Below are positions 22,691-34,304 of a DNA stretch of 64,000 nucleotides, piece by piece (the first letter of the stretch is position 1; the number at the start of each line of letters is the position of its first letter). The notes under the pieces are model-generated. The model saw only the letters and a program-made list of their open reading frames with translations, was not told where the DNA came from and did not search any database. Origin of the DNA: Lentinus brumalis. Lineage: Eukaryota > Basidiomycota > Agaricomycetes > Polyporales > Polyporaceae. A program made the translations under genes and the position numbers. The stretch spans positions 1-64,000 of the forward strand of contig MARA01000004.1 in NCBI GenBank assembly GCA_001792895.1, read 5' to 3'.

Positions 22691-23300
22691 GCGCATGTCA
22701 ACCGGGACGTTCGGACAGTGCCTGGCTGGCGACGGGCCATTGTGCTGCGGCTGCCATTTGTCCGTACATCGAGCCGTAATTTCGCTCGCTCCCAGGAGTT
22801 GTCGCGCCGGCCTGGTCTATCATGTGTCGGCGACAAGTGCCCCGGGTGTGCAACCATGGCGATCTGCGTGACCGTGGCGCTGCAGCGTCTGTCAGGAGTG
22901 TGCGTCGGTACGGAGTACGGAGAACGGTGCGAAGACGACGCATGGGGACAATATGCGACAATTGGACTGGAGCGCAGGGAGGTCAACGAATCTCGCAAAA
23001 TCTCGCACCGTTGTTTCATACTAGCACTCACCGTGACGCAGCGTAACGCATGTCAACCGGGACATTCGGACAGGGCCTCGCCGGGGGCAGGCCACATTTG
23101 AATCACTGCCGCTGCCATTGGCATTTATTTGCCTGTGCATCGAGCCGTCGCAGGTTCGTGCTCGCTCCCAGGCTTTGTCGCACGCACACCGGCCCTGGTA
23201 CTGGTACATATGTAGTCTGTCGGCGACAACTGCGCCGGACGTGCAGACTGCGTGGCCGTGGCACCCTGTCAGGCATATTCTGCGTCAGTACCGCTATGGT
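22691..23300 (+). repeat. Diverged direct duplication, unit about 354 bp
   Basis: The segment at 22693-22920 recurs at 23047-23300. Both begin CGCATGTCAACCGGGAC and share in order CATCGAGCCGT, CTCGCTCCCAGG, GTGTCGGCGACAA-type and CTGTCAGG blocks. The copies differ by many substitutions and small indels. No coding potential is evident. Confidence 0.75.
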
Positions 23301-23905
23301 AAAAAACGGTGCAGAGACGAGCATCCCGGTCCCATATCCCGAAGGAGGGCGCTCGACATACCTGTTTCGCCGGGCTCGTACCGGAAGGCGCGGGGTAGAG
23401 GTCAAACGCCACGCGCGCACTATGTAGGGGACTCTGGGGGATTAGCTAATCAGTGTTCTCTCCATTCAATTCGGAGGGGATAAGCATGGGTGATGGATCG
23501 TCGTCTCCTGTGCAACCGGCGAGACCAGACACGCGCAGACGACTCACGAGCGGGCGGGACGCGCACTGATAGTGGATACGGTCGGATGGTACGAGATAGC
23601 GATGGGGGGCCGGGACCGGGGGTGCTGAAGGTGGAACGCAGAGCGGGATGGTGATAAGCGGGAAAATGCAATGATACACTGAATAGCGGCGCGACACGTA
23701 GCGTACACGGGCTGTGCGACTCGGGACTTGAAACAACAGCAGAGGAGAGAGAAAGATAAAATATAGAAAGATAGAAAGACAAGAAGACGACCGCGGACCC
23801 TCGAGAGCGCATGCCGAACCTGAGGTTGGGCACTGACAATATGGACACGGCGCACCGACACGCCGGACGACCAGGATCGACACCAACGACGCGTCGTGTG
23901 ATTGT
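23301..23905. other. Intergenic, no gene seen
   Basis: 3' flank of the AT-hook gene. A purine-rich AGAGAGAAAGATAAAATATAGAAAG stretch (read in two parts) lies near 23735-23780. Nothing else was seen. Confidence 0.4.
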
Positions 23906-25087
23906 TCATGATGCGCCCCCTGCGACGGGCGGGGTAGCCGCTGCGCCGGACTTGGCCTTCGTCTTGGAGTTCTTGCTGCCCTTGGGGCGGCCGCGCGGCC
24001 GCTTGGCGGGTTGCCCGTCTGCGCCGAGGTCGTCCCCGGGCCGTTTTGTCCCGGCGGCGGCGTTGGCAGCCTCGGACTGTAACCGCAGCGCTTTCAGGTA
24101 TCTAGCGAGTTACGGGCACATGCGTGACAGGAGAGGCGGGGTGGTAAGCATGGTTAGGGGCGACCGGTGAGCGGTGAGCGGGACTAGGACGTACTCCGCG
24201 GACTTCTCTTCAAGGGTTGTTTGGAGGCTCGGGAGGGGCGGTTGGCCGAGCTCTTGCCGCAGTCGGTCGACCTCTTGCTTCGCTACGGTGTATTCGCTGT
24301 CCGTGATCGCCTTGATCTTCTGACGGAGATCTTTCACGCTGCGCGTGGTTGGGTGAGTGACCGGCGTGCACAGATGTGAAGGGAATGCTCACTCTCGGTC
24401 GAGGGTGGCTTCTGCGAGATCAGCCTGAGGGACGGGACAACGTTAGACGGATGGTGCCGGAAACGACAGTCGTCATGAATCGACCTTGTCGCGATCTTCA
24501 TTGACCTGGGGACGCGGACGGGGAAGTGGATGTCTGAATGGAGGAACGCGAGCCGGAAGGTCATACACACGCACCTCGCGCAAACAGTTCAGCAACCGTG
24601 CCCGCTCGCTCTCGAGCCTGCCGAGACCGCAGTTCATGAGACGTCTGCTGCTGTCACATTTTCCGCGGACAGACGTGGACGCACTTGTTCTTCTGCTCCT
24701 TGAGGTCCTGGATCGCCTTGCTCTTCTGCTCGAGCGCCGCATGCGCCGAGAGGATGTGCGCGGTGTGCAGCTGGAGCGTCAGGGCATGTTTCCTTTACGT
24801 CCGGACGCGCCGTTCCGCGTGGGCGACGACAGGAGAGGGGGTGCCGCACATTCGCAATCGAGAGATGGAGACGCCACCGCGCGCAGTACCCCGGAAATGC
24901 AGCGACAGAGAGAGTGAAACAGCGGCGGTGAGCATGCGGACGGCGCGATAGACGGGAAGACGCACTTGAGCTCTGCGGTCTTTGCGAGGTGGACGAGGTT
25001 CTTTGTCCAGTCGCCGGTTGCGAGGATGGGTGTGTGGACGGCGGAGGACGAGGCCTGGGCAGACGAGCCCGCGGTTGTCGTCGCCAT
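23906..25087 (-). CDS. Coiled-coil protein with C-terminal AT-hook, 221 aa
   Basis: Seven exons (24966-25087, 24685-24792, 24575-24617, 24485-24505, 24393-24424, 24195-24338, 23906-24101) join with consistent phase to 221 residues from ATG 25087. After a Ser/Ala-rich start come DWTKNLVHLAKTAELKK and a long heptad-like charged region through about residue 155 (ALEQKSKAIQDLKEQKNK, QEVDRLRQELGQ). The tail has the AT-hook-type KRPRGRPKGSKN at about residues 190-205. This implies a nuclear, DNA-binding, self-associating protein. I do not recognise a named orthologue. Exon 4 has only 21 nt, and intron 1 (173 bp) is longer than most here. Confidence 0.7.
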
Positions 25088-26370
25088 CGATTTGTCCAAA
25101 ATGCGCCCTTGGGGGTTTCTGGGGGAGCGGGCGCACGCAATGCGCCCTCCGGGAACTGCCATCCCGCTTTCCTGCCCTTTCTCACGCTTTCGCCCACGCT
25201 CATTGGCTCTCGCGTTAATTCCTGCTCCTCCTGCTTCTGGCTGAGGCTCATGTCGTGGTGGCTTCAGCTCTCGACAAATCCATGTCTTGCTTTCTCCACA
25301 CACGTTCGCAGAGCAGAGCACGGTCGTGTTCCTCATGTAAGTCCCACGGGGATCTCTACTCATCGATACTCATCGCCGGATAGGCTCGAGCTAAGAGCGC
25401 AAGCTAGTGACGAGAGGTACGGGTGCTTCGCGTTCTCGGGCTGCTTCAGCTCTGCATGACAAGTTCTTCATCACGACAGACACCTTCCACCTGTAGTGTG
25501 TCGCCGTTATGACAAGTCGACCCGATCCCGCACTGTGATTTCGGACTCACGAGCGACATATCATGTGTCCCATACGCTGCGCCGCGCTATCAATACTATC
25601 AATCCTCCCTGTGTGCTCTTTCAATTTCAAGAGGCCTAGGGCCCAGGCTGATACTGCAGTAGCGGTCGGTCTCGAGCACACCTATGTGGCCAATTTCTCG
25701 GGACATGTCGACACAGGTCGACACTCCCGGTCCCTCTGGGCGCAGATGCTACTACTCGAGATCAACCCGATTCCCTGCGGCTTGTCTCCGCCCTCGTCTA
25801 AACCCTTATCGTCGAGTCTGGGTTACGACAATCCGGCTCAGCACGTCTAGGTCGCGTCCAGTCTGGGTCCCTCCTCATCAACCGGAGGATAGAAGCCGAA
25901 TATCACGCAAACGCACATGTTTTGCGGAAGTTGAACCCCGTTTCTCAACTCGAGGTTCTCCGGACATGGGGCGTAATGAGTACAGTAACTTTCATCGCGA
26001 CCGTTATGTCCGCGTGTCCGACGTTCCAGGTCTACCCGTTCTCTGCCGGACTTGCCCATCCCGGTTCCCTGACTCTCCCGCACGTACGCTTCCGTTACTC
26101 TTCCTTCAGGCATACGACTTATTATCCCCGTTTTTATATGGAAGCGGATAGGTCGGAACGTAGCTGGGAGCCCACGCTGCAACAGGTCGGAATGTAGATG
26201 GGAGCTCACGTCGGAACATAGATGGGAACCCGCGCTGCAATTCTCCGCATCAAGTTCGACCATGAAATGCCCCAGCAGCTCAACATATCCGCATATACAG
26301 CACCACATCGTCACGAAATACAACGTAGAGCGCGGTAAATTCGTGGGAGGTGAGTACTCGCTGTCTAGTC
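25088..26370. other. Intergenic with short repeats
   Basis: No gene was found. At 26151-26245 about three imperfect copies of GTCGGAACGTAGCTGGGAGC occur in tandem. The block at 25990-26130 is repeated in diverged form at about 26650-26790 (shared TTATGTCCGC, GACGTTC, TCTTCCTTCAG). Confidence 0.5.
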
Positions 26371-26560
26371 CTACACTGAGGCAGATGCAGCAGCAGACGC
26401 GCTAACTGTGTTCTGACGGATAGCTAGCAAAGTACTCCCCCACGAACGACGTTGAAGTCGTCTGGACCGCCGTGACCGTCCCAGTACTACTCGATGCATG
26501 AACAGGAGAGTCGTCCGTTGTTCCTCTTCAACAAACGGAACATAGAAGCGCAAACTCACG
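26371..26560 (-). pseudogene. Relic of a KNH-like gene C-terminus
   Basis: The minus-strand reading LLAIRQNTVSASAAASASV-stop matches the last residues of the neighbouring gene at 26839 (YFAIHRNTVSASAAATSSL). The nucleotides continue to align with its last coding part and 3' flank. Upstream the similarity fades and the frame is lost, leaving a fourth, decayed member of the cluster. Confidence 0.65.
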
Positions 26561-26838
26561 CCAGCGGTCTTCGCTCACCGCTCACACTCCTCTTGCATAC
26601 GTCTGGAACGCCTTTCTCAGATCGACGTTCCCCGGGCATACGGAGGAACTATCATGGTGGCCGTTATGTCCGCAAGTCTGACGTTCTCGGTCTTCCCGTC
26701 TTGCGCCGGACGAGTCCCGAGGCCCTCGCGCGTACGTTCCCGTGTTCTTCCTTCAGCCATACCACTGATCGTCACGATACACCGCGCAGAGCGTGCTAAC
26801 ACTAGTGTTGTCAAGAGGTATGTACACGCTGTGTAATC

Positions 26839-28041
26839 CTACAGCGAGGAAGTTGCAGCAGCAGATGCGCTAACGGTATTCCGATGGATAGCAAAGTACG
26901 CCCCCACAAACGACGTCGAAGTCGTCTGGGCGGCCGTCCCAGTGCTACTCGATGCATAAGCAGGAGTGCCGTCCTCTTGCCCGTCCAAGGGCCCGTCTGA
27001 AGACGTCCCGGACGGAGCAGCCGTGGTAGCAGACCCGGAAGCGTCGTATGGTGCTGCATCCGTAGGCTCCGTTTCGGAGCCGGACGTGTCAGTACTCGCG
27101 GAGGGTGCCAGGTCCGACGTCGGGGACGATGCGGACATGGCGGCGGACACACTTGCCAGAGCGGCCGACGCGCTGGACATGGCCACCGAGGCACTCGAGA
27201 ACGCTGCTTCGGCACTTAACAGTGCCGCCGATGTGTCGCTGGTCGCCGACGGACCCGCGCCGCTGGCTTGCACTATCGTCGTAACAGTTATCAGCGAGGT
27301 GACGGTTGTGACTGCAGCGTCTGGGTACGGATAGGGGTTCGGCATCGCGTGTCGTCTCCTCATGCCCTGCAAGCCCTCCTCGACGGCGGGGCTGCTTGGT
27401 GTGATGGAGGTGGAAGAGGAGGTGTCTGGTGTTGTGGCGGACGATGCGTCCGGCGCTGTCGAGCTCGCTCCGGTGTCTGAAGCATTTTCTGTGCTGGACC
27501 AGCTCGAGGCCGCGCCGATGGGATAGTTGACGACCACTGGTGCGCTCGTGAGTACTCGTTCGGCTCGCGAGTCTGACCAGATCACTCACAGACGACCTGG
27601 TAGGTGTCCGAGTCGTTGACCGCCGGCACAGGGATCAGCTTGTGGCACTGCGAGACGTTCACATCGCTCGCAAGGTTCACTGAAGGGGTTTCTGCTCAGC
27701 ATGCATCGCGTACCGGATAGGCCATGCAACTCACTAGGTGTGGCGAAGCTCTCGTGCTGCAGCTCCAGGATTGCGCCCTCGAGGTACCCCGGGGAATCTT
27801 GTCGACGTCCCTGTACGCGCGGTGCACGATCTGGTGAGTTGACTGTGCTGCGCTCAATCGAGGACGTGGTGGCTCACCAGACGATATTGTGGAATAGATC
27901 GGTGCTGTTCCACTGGACGCCTGCGCCCGGGTAAGTGATCACGGTGTCGTTGACCACCTGTGCCGTCACGCCGTGATACTGGTAGAACACCGCGGCTGTG
28001 GCGGCGGTGAGCAAGGTCGGCAGTCCAGTGCGTGCCTTCAT
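26839..28041 (-). CDS. Secreted Kre9/KNH-like Ser/Thr-rich protein, copy 1 (one apparent frameshift)
   Basis: Four exons: 27878-28041, 27735-27810, 27590-27679 and 26839-27536, about 342 residues if one base is restored. A signal peptide (MKARTGLPTLLTAATAAVFY) precedes a Kre9/KNH-type N-terminal domain (ITYPGAGVQWN; later VNVSQCHKLIPVPAV and LVVNYPIG). A long Ser/Thr/Ala tail then carries QGMRRRHAMPNP, a dibasic site. Such proteins are extracellular and tied to beta-glucan or cell-wall surfaces. Exon 2 is 76 nt where the intact paralogue has 77, and the gap sits at CCCCGGGG (27787-27794). No hydrophobic GPI signal is seen at the C-terminus. Confidence 0.75.
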
Positions 28042-28416
28042 CCTTGAGAAGGTGTAAGTGGGTGGAGAATATACGAACATGCGTGTACGCTGAGCATACT
28101 CTTGTAGTTGCTCTCTTCATACATATCAGGTCTCGACGGACTGCCCCGAGTTGCCCTGCGCGGGCTATGGGCTCCATTCGTCGCTAGGTAGGTTGTCCTG
28201 CTCATTGTGCACAGTCGATAGACTGACTAGAAGTCGTGGCGTATTGTCGCCCTCTTCATTCCATCGTAGGAGGCAGACACCGCGGTGTCGTCGCAACATG
28301 TTCCGCCACAGTCGACTACTACTTGCAGTCTTTCTCGAATTATGGCTAGTCATTCTGGCGCATCGCACTGGTATGTACATGCTCAGCGTCGTGGCAGCTT
28401 TCACAACAGGATCTCA

Positions 28417-29026
28417 TTATGGCTTTCCGAAGTCAACGGGGAAGGGCTCCGACAGGAGTGTGGTGGTAGGCGCCTTCGCGGGCGAAGCGGCACTGCCTAT
28501 CGTCACCGGATAGTGAATGATCACTGCGCTTGCATGGTGAGCGGAGGGCATGCGCGTGCTGCGCGAGGTAACTCACGCGCGATCTGGTACTTGTAAGACG
28601 TGCTGACATCTATTGGTATGGCCGCTGGCCAGCCTCCTTGCGATACGTTCACCTGGTCCGCGAGGGGCACTGTCGAATCGTCAGCTTAGGTGTTGCTGTC
28701 ATTGATTAAGCAACCCCTTCACGTACCCATCACCCACGGATCTTCAACTCCGACAGCGTGAAGTTGAAGAAGGCCGTCGCCGACGAACCCGGGAGAGATC
28801 TTCGAGGCGTTCCTGGACGGATGGTGGGTTGCCGTCATGACGTGCTCCTCATACTCATATAGGTCTGGGATGTATCTGCTTACCAGACAGCGTACTGCGG
28901 GCTCTCCTGCCAGATGGTGGTCGTGTTCGGATATATGAAGACGGATCCGGAGTTTTCTGCCGCCACACCCTGCAGCACGGCTGCACAAAGCGCAAGGAAG
29001 GTCCCTGTTACTGTGTTGCCCTTCAT
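28417..29026 (-). CDS. Secreted Kre9/KNH-like protein without Ser/Thr tail, copy 2, 142 aa
   Basis: Exons 28884-29026, 28727-28812, 28577-28669 and 28417-28523 join in phase to 142 residues from ATG 29026. It has a signal peptide (MKGNTVTGTFLALCAAVLQG), the KNH-type start (VFIYPNTTTIWQE), the same intron positions as its neighbours, and the shared VNVSQ and LIIHYP motifs. It stops 28 residues after LIIHYP, so the long Ser/Thr-rich tail and its dibasic site are absent. The reading frame is intact. It may be a compact secreted form, or a copy shortened by a new stop. Confidence 0.7.
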
Positions 29027-29548
29027 GTTACGCGTCCGTCGATGCGGGAAGAGGGAGAATAGTGAGTGAATGTGCTATGATGTCGGTGCTCTCTTTATGT
29101 CTGGTCTGTTCTGTCACAGACCCGAAAGAAAGCTATTAAGCGCCCAATGAGAATTCGTCCCGGACAACCCCTGATAAGATGGCTTGTATGGACCTCATAT
29201 GGGGTAAACGGCCCTAATATGGTTTTGTATTTGGTTTCTAAGACCCTAATGTGGTATCTTACAAAATCAGTGTGCTTATAAGATTTCGTCAACCTTTGTG
29301 ACATATTCGATACGCTCTCCGAGCTTCCCGGCGGGAGCGACGCCGGGCTCCAATTATCGCCAGTTTTGTCGTCCCACTCAATCGTGATATGCGAGACTAA
29401 CTCGGAGCCTCCATCTATTTTCGCCTTCTTCATTAGCTAGCAGGAGCAAGCCCCGTGGTCTCGATCAGAGATAACGAAGTAATCATTCTAGTGGGTATCT
29501 ACATGATGCAAAGTGTTCAAAGTCCCGACCATCCCTCGCAACAGGACT
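29027..29548. other. Spacer between KNH-like copies 2 and 3
   Basis: AT-richer. It contains nearby AATATGGTTTTG and TAATGTGGTATC-type repeats, but no gene. Confidence 0.4.
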
Positions 29549-30729
29549 TCACGACGCCTCCAGGTGAATGGTGAAGAAATCCGAGAGGATAGTGGTGGAA
29601 GTCGTCTTCTGCGCCGACGCGGTGCTCGTCGTCGAGGCCGATTCGGTGCTCGTGCTTCCTTCCGCGCTCGTCCCCTGGTCCGATGCGCTCGAGGTCCCCG
29701 AGCTCGCGGATCCGCCCGTGGTTCCGGAGGTGGCTGCAGAGCTGCTGCTCGTACCGGTCTCAGTCCCAGCCGACGCTGTGGCGGACTGATCAGAACTGCT
29801 CTTGGTGGACTCAGAGGACGACACCGCAGAGGTGGCAGGAGAGGACGCTAGCGAGGTAGAGCCCGAGGATGTACTCGTCGCGAGGGACGTCAGGAAAGAC
29901 GTCACGCCACCTATGGCGGACACCGCGGACTCGCTGCTCGCTGACGTCGATGACGAAGACGCTGCGGTACTGCTCATAGTGGAGGAGTTGGAGCCTGAGT
30001 TGGTTGTGCTCTCGTCGTGAGGAGGGCGATAAGGGGCTGATTGGTCGGCGTGCCTCTTCCTCCTCCTCATTCCCTGCATGTTACCAACGGCGCTGGACGC
30101 CGAGGATGAGGACGAGGACGAGCTCGCTGGGGTTGTCGAATTGCTCATCGCAGTGACGGAGACGTTGCTTGCTGTAGACGCGGTAGTGGCATTGGCCATC
30201 GTCGTCGTCATCGCTGTCTGCGACTCGCCATCTGGGTAGTGGATGACCACTGCGCATGTATGGTGAGTGGAAGCCCATCTCGATGTTCATGCAATCACTT
30301 ACATCCGATTTGATACTTATCAGAGCTCTTCACCGCGGGGAGTTGCACCAGCCTGTGATGTTGCGAGACATTCACGTTGGTGGCAAGGGTCACTGTCGGC
30401 TCGTCAGCCTAAGTGTTCCGGTGCATCGTCAGAAGCCTGAGACCACCATACGCACTTGGCAACTTGAAGCTGCTATGGTGCAGCTGTATGACCGCGTCGT
30501 CAAGGAATCCGGGAGAGATTCTCGAGGTGTTCCTGGAATGTGCGCCACCGCTACCAGTGAGTATCCCAGTATACACCCTTGGAGTCTCGACTTACCAAAC
30601 TACATTATGGGATGTCTCGTTCCAGACGGTCTTATTATCGGGATATGTGATGAAAGAGTCTGCTGCCGCCACACCATGCTGCACGGCCACACAGAGCGCG
30701 AGAAAGGTCGATAATGCGACTCCTTTCAT
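29549..30729 (-). CDS. Secreted Kre9/KNH-like Ser/Thr-rich protein, copy 3, 333 aa
   Basis: Exons 30596-30729, 30456-30532, 30303-30392 and 29549-30249 join cleanly to 333 residues from ATG 30729. It has a signal peptide (MKGVALSTFLALCVAVQHGV), a KNH-like domain (FITYPDNKTVWNETS, WNTSRISPGF, VNVSQHHRLVQLPAV, LVIHYPDG), then a Ser/Thr-rich tail of about 200 residues with a tetrabasic QGMRRRKRHADQ. Several N-x-S/T sites lie in the domain. An antisense acidic frame over the tail is a shadow of the Ser codons. It acts outside the cell, probably at the wall. No GPI signal is evident. Confidence 0.75.
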
Positions 30730-30804
30730 GATAGGTGTCAGTAGAAGCGGGAGAACGGTGAGTACGTGTGTTTTGATGACCGTCTCTGGCACGCTAATGG
30801 TCGA

Positions 30805-30812
30805 CCTTATAT
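30805..30812 (-). promoter_or_regulatory. TATA-like element of KNH-like copy 3
   Basis: ATATAAGG on the minus strand, about 76-83 bp upstream of ATG 30729. Confidence 0.5.
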
Positions 30813-31452
30813 CTGTGCGCTGTAGGTGCAGCCGTCCACAATAAGTACACCGCGCAGCAACCGGGCGACATGATTGCTATGCGAACCTCAATTGTCTCGC
30901 CGAAGTGTGCAAGGACCGCAATATATGTAAATGCATTCCATGCTCGCCGTGCCCGACCAGCCCGAGCTGAAGCACGGACCGAGCGATTTCACGTTGTGGC
31001 GGGCCTGTGGCGAACGTATTGAGAACGCTTTCAACACCAATATACCTGTAGAGACTTGTATTTTGGCTACCTATGCGGCGTGTAGTATGTACTCCCGGGG
31101 TTACGCTACAACAAGTATAACGCGAGCCAAGGACAAAGAACAAGATAGATGAACGTATACCGGAGCACGCGGCAAACTGGGGAGTCATATCGCGACGAAG
31201 GCTGCAAAGCGGCGAGCCTGAACGCTGCGAGGGCTCGGTCATCTCGGCGAAGGCACCTGGCGGACATCTGAGCGATTCTGACCCGACTTTCATCTATCTT
31301 CACATTGTCGCCGTGTATCCATCGACTAGTAATGCGGCACTTCAAGCGCACCTGGATCTCTTGAGGACTTCAACGCATTGAGTTTGCAAGAACCAGAGAG
31401 AGTTCGACAGCCGTGTGCATCTCGGCAGTAGCCGATGTGACATGTAAGTACG

Positions 31453-31460
31453 TATATAAG
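31453..31460 (+). promoter_or_regulatory. TATA box of MYND gene 1
   Basis: TATATAAG 67 bp before ATG 31527, followed by a pyrimidine-rich leader. Confidence 0.6.
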
Positions 31461-31526
31461 CACATCTCCTTCTCTAGATTCTCCTTCCGCTTTCCCGCCT
31501 CTCAGGGTACACTCTACATCGTCGCC

Positions 31527-33923
31527 ATGTCTGGTATACACAAGGGACCCGGCGCGGCTCTCGCAGGCGACTCCTACTCCATCCCAGACGCGCTCTTCAA
31601 GGACATCAACGATGGCTCGACGTGGACTTTCGCCATCTCGCGTTTGAGTGATGCTCTGAAGCTTCCCGGTACCATCTTCTTCCTATAATTTCTATGATGC
31701 AGAACGATGGCTGATTTTGACCTGTTCTCCTCATTCAATCACAGATCTATCAACTCGACATGGTCTCAAGAAGGTTCATACGCGGTTCAACGAGATCTAC
31801 AAGAAACTCAATGCTGCGTACAACACAGGAAGACGCGAGGGCAAGGAGAAAGTCATGGGTGCTGTCGTCGGGATGATGGCGAAGATGTGCTCAGATGCCA
31901 TACTCAGGGACAAGCTGTTCGAGAAAGGCGTGTATTCGTCCACCGCTTCGAGTTCTCGAAGGCTGACGCGTGGCCACCTTTCATAGGGATGCTGAAGAAG
32001 GTGATACCTCTCTTGGACCTGGACTCGACGCGTCACCTCGCCCTCAACGCTCTAGTCATGGTCACTCATCACGGCGGAGAGCAGGCACGGGTAGAGATCG
32101 CCCGCCAGCTGAACAAGACACTCGTCAAGCTTGTTCAGGATCTCCCGGACGATCCCAAAGCTGTTGAATTTGCCATAGTCACCATGGATCACGCGACGGA
32201 GGCTGTCATAGGAAACGAGCACCCTCCCTCTCCCGTTCTCGTCAAAGAGATCGATGTCCGGTCCGTGCTCGTCGCGACTGTCGCGGCATTGCGGAAACCG
32301 ACCGTCTCGTACACCCTGACATCTCACGCGCTGAACCTCCTCGTCTCTGCGCCTCACCACTGTCCCGCCATCTTCAAGGCCGTTCCGGGTCTCTCCGGGC
32401 TTATCATAGCGTTCTTGCGGAGCAAGAACATCAACATCCGCGCCACGGCGATGGCGGCACTCCTCCGACTCCAGATAGCAGAGTGCGAGTCGGACGCGAT
32501 GCACTTCGACCCCAACCGGCTGATGGCCGCTGCTGCAGCCGGGCCCCCCGACCACCTGCTGGACATTGCGATCGACTATGGGGTCGAGCGTTCAGACCTC
32601 CAAGTTATGCTTAAAGCCATGAGCGAATACACCCAGGCTATCATGAGCGCGATGCGGGACCGCAACATGTATGCGCTGGGGAAGAAGCTCGAGGACCTGA
32701 CACAACGCGCGGAGTACGTTATTGCGGAGGGTGGGTTGCAGAACGCACAGGGACGCTTCGTCGGGGCCGACGTGCTTGGAGATGTTCCCTTTACACGCTG
32801 GACGGATGCGCTACCGCTGTGCGTGCAGGCTCTGCGAGCGAAGGGGAGTATTGCCGACTTGGACGCCGCCGATATCCTCGAGATGAAGTTCCTTTACATC
32901 CGCAAACGGCTTCCGGAGGCCATTGCCTTGGACACGTCGCCATCAAACGGAACCCGCGACTCGCATATGCCTACTATGTCATCAGTATGGGCGCGAACGT
33001 CGAGGATGGCCTTTGCGCCGTGAAGAAGGGCTTGAAGTGCCCGTGGATTACGCCGTTCATCCGGTACCAGATGCTCTGGCATGCGACGGGCCATGCTGGA
33101 GAACGTGGCATCTCTATCCTGCAGTCGGCTAGGGAGGGGGATATGGCAGCCCGTGCGGAGGGTACAGCGTTCCTCATGTCCGCATGGGAGGACGCGAAGA
33201 CCTTCATCTCCGAGGCCCCGCCGGATACGCGTCATATGCTGCGCATGATTGGCTGGTATGTGCTGCTCACGATTCTCATCCGGGGACCAGAGCTGAGCGA
33301 GGACCTGCGCGAGTTGGATGTAAGTATTCGTTTGCATGTGCTGACTTGATACGAGCTGTACCCACCTATCGTTGAACAGCCGGCGCGCAGGAAGATCCAG
33401 ACGTCTCTGGACTTCATGGAGTTCGTCGGCCACTCGGTGAAGCGCACACAGGTCAATCTCACGCGCGAGCTCGTCCTCAATCTCTATACGCCAGCTGCGA
33501 GGGAGTGGGGAGCTTTGATCGAACGTTTCGATAAGCTCGACAGACGCCGCAGGACCGGAGAAGCTGCACGTACGTCCTCGCCATTACCTGATGACGACTT
33601 GTCCGAGTGGCTGGGGAACATCAGTATCGACGGTGAACATGCTGATCACAACCATCATGCATGTGGCGGTAACCAACCGGGACCCCAATTGGCTGCGGCT
33701 GCTGAGACTAGCAACTACGAGTTGTACAGGTGTTCGTGGTGCGGCAATCCGAGCGCAGTCCTGAGAAAATGCGGCGGTTGTGGGAAGACGAGGTGAGTCG
33801 CTGTACCTCTCGCAGCTGTCGGATGTGCATGCTTATGCGTTGCAATGTAGGTACTGCGACGGTGGGTGTCAGAGGCTACACTGGGCAGACCACAGAAAAG
33901 AGTGCAAGCCCCGGGATGGGTGA
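31527..33923 (+). CDS. MYND zinc-finger protein, tandem copy 1 (one apparent frameshift)
   Basis: Exons 31527-31668, 31745-31927, 31987-33319, 33380-33792 and 33852-33923. The body is all-helical, repeat-like sequence (for example LALNALVMVTHHGGEQARVE and the TPR-like EDLTQRAEYVIAEGG). The C-terminus is a complete MYND finger: CSWCGNPSAVLRKCGGCGKT, then RYCDGGCQRLHWADHRKEC, with all eight ligands. MYND domains bind proline-rich peptides in partner proteins. Intron 2 appears to use a GC donor (AAAG|GCGTGT), and the paralogue supports this junction. The frame shifts by one base at CC 32926-32927, between PEAIAL and GHVAIKRNP. The paralogue is intact at this point. Confidence 0.75.
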
Positions 33924-34304
33924 TTACTAGGTGTAAGGCTAAGTAGTACAGTATGAGTAAACTCAGACGATGATTAGGCTTACAAGCCTTGCTCTCACAT
34001 CTGTGATATATGGACTGGTTCAAGATAGGCACAATCTTCTTGGAAATGCAGCCTTTTGATCGGGGTCCTCAGAGCGTTGCGCTGAGTCCGATATACTTAG
34101 CGTAGGACCAGCTCGGCAGGCGAGAGCACCTGGACGCTCGACGCGTCGCATCGCGACACGTAACGCGTGACGCCTCGCGTTTTTCGCGCCTTCCACCTCG
34201 CTGCGTGACTCGTAGCGTTCGATCGCCCACGATGTACGTTGGCTCGTCGTTCGACTACTGCGGCTCTCCTCATCCGACTCACACAAAGCACTCCTCGACG
34301 CCTC

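Noticed and set aside
26839..27000. GPI anchor signal on KNH-like copies 1 and 3
   Set aside because: The C-terminal ends are not hydrophobic and lack an omega-site pattern, so I did not call them anchored.
26966..27334. Plus-strand 122-aa acidic Ala-rich ORF
   Set aside because: Antisense shadow of the Ser/Thr tail of KNH-like copy 1.
29568..30020. Acidic plus-strand proteins over the third KNH-like gene
   Set aside because: They are the antisense of Ser codon runs in a well-supported secreted protein.
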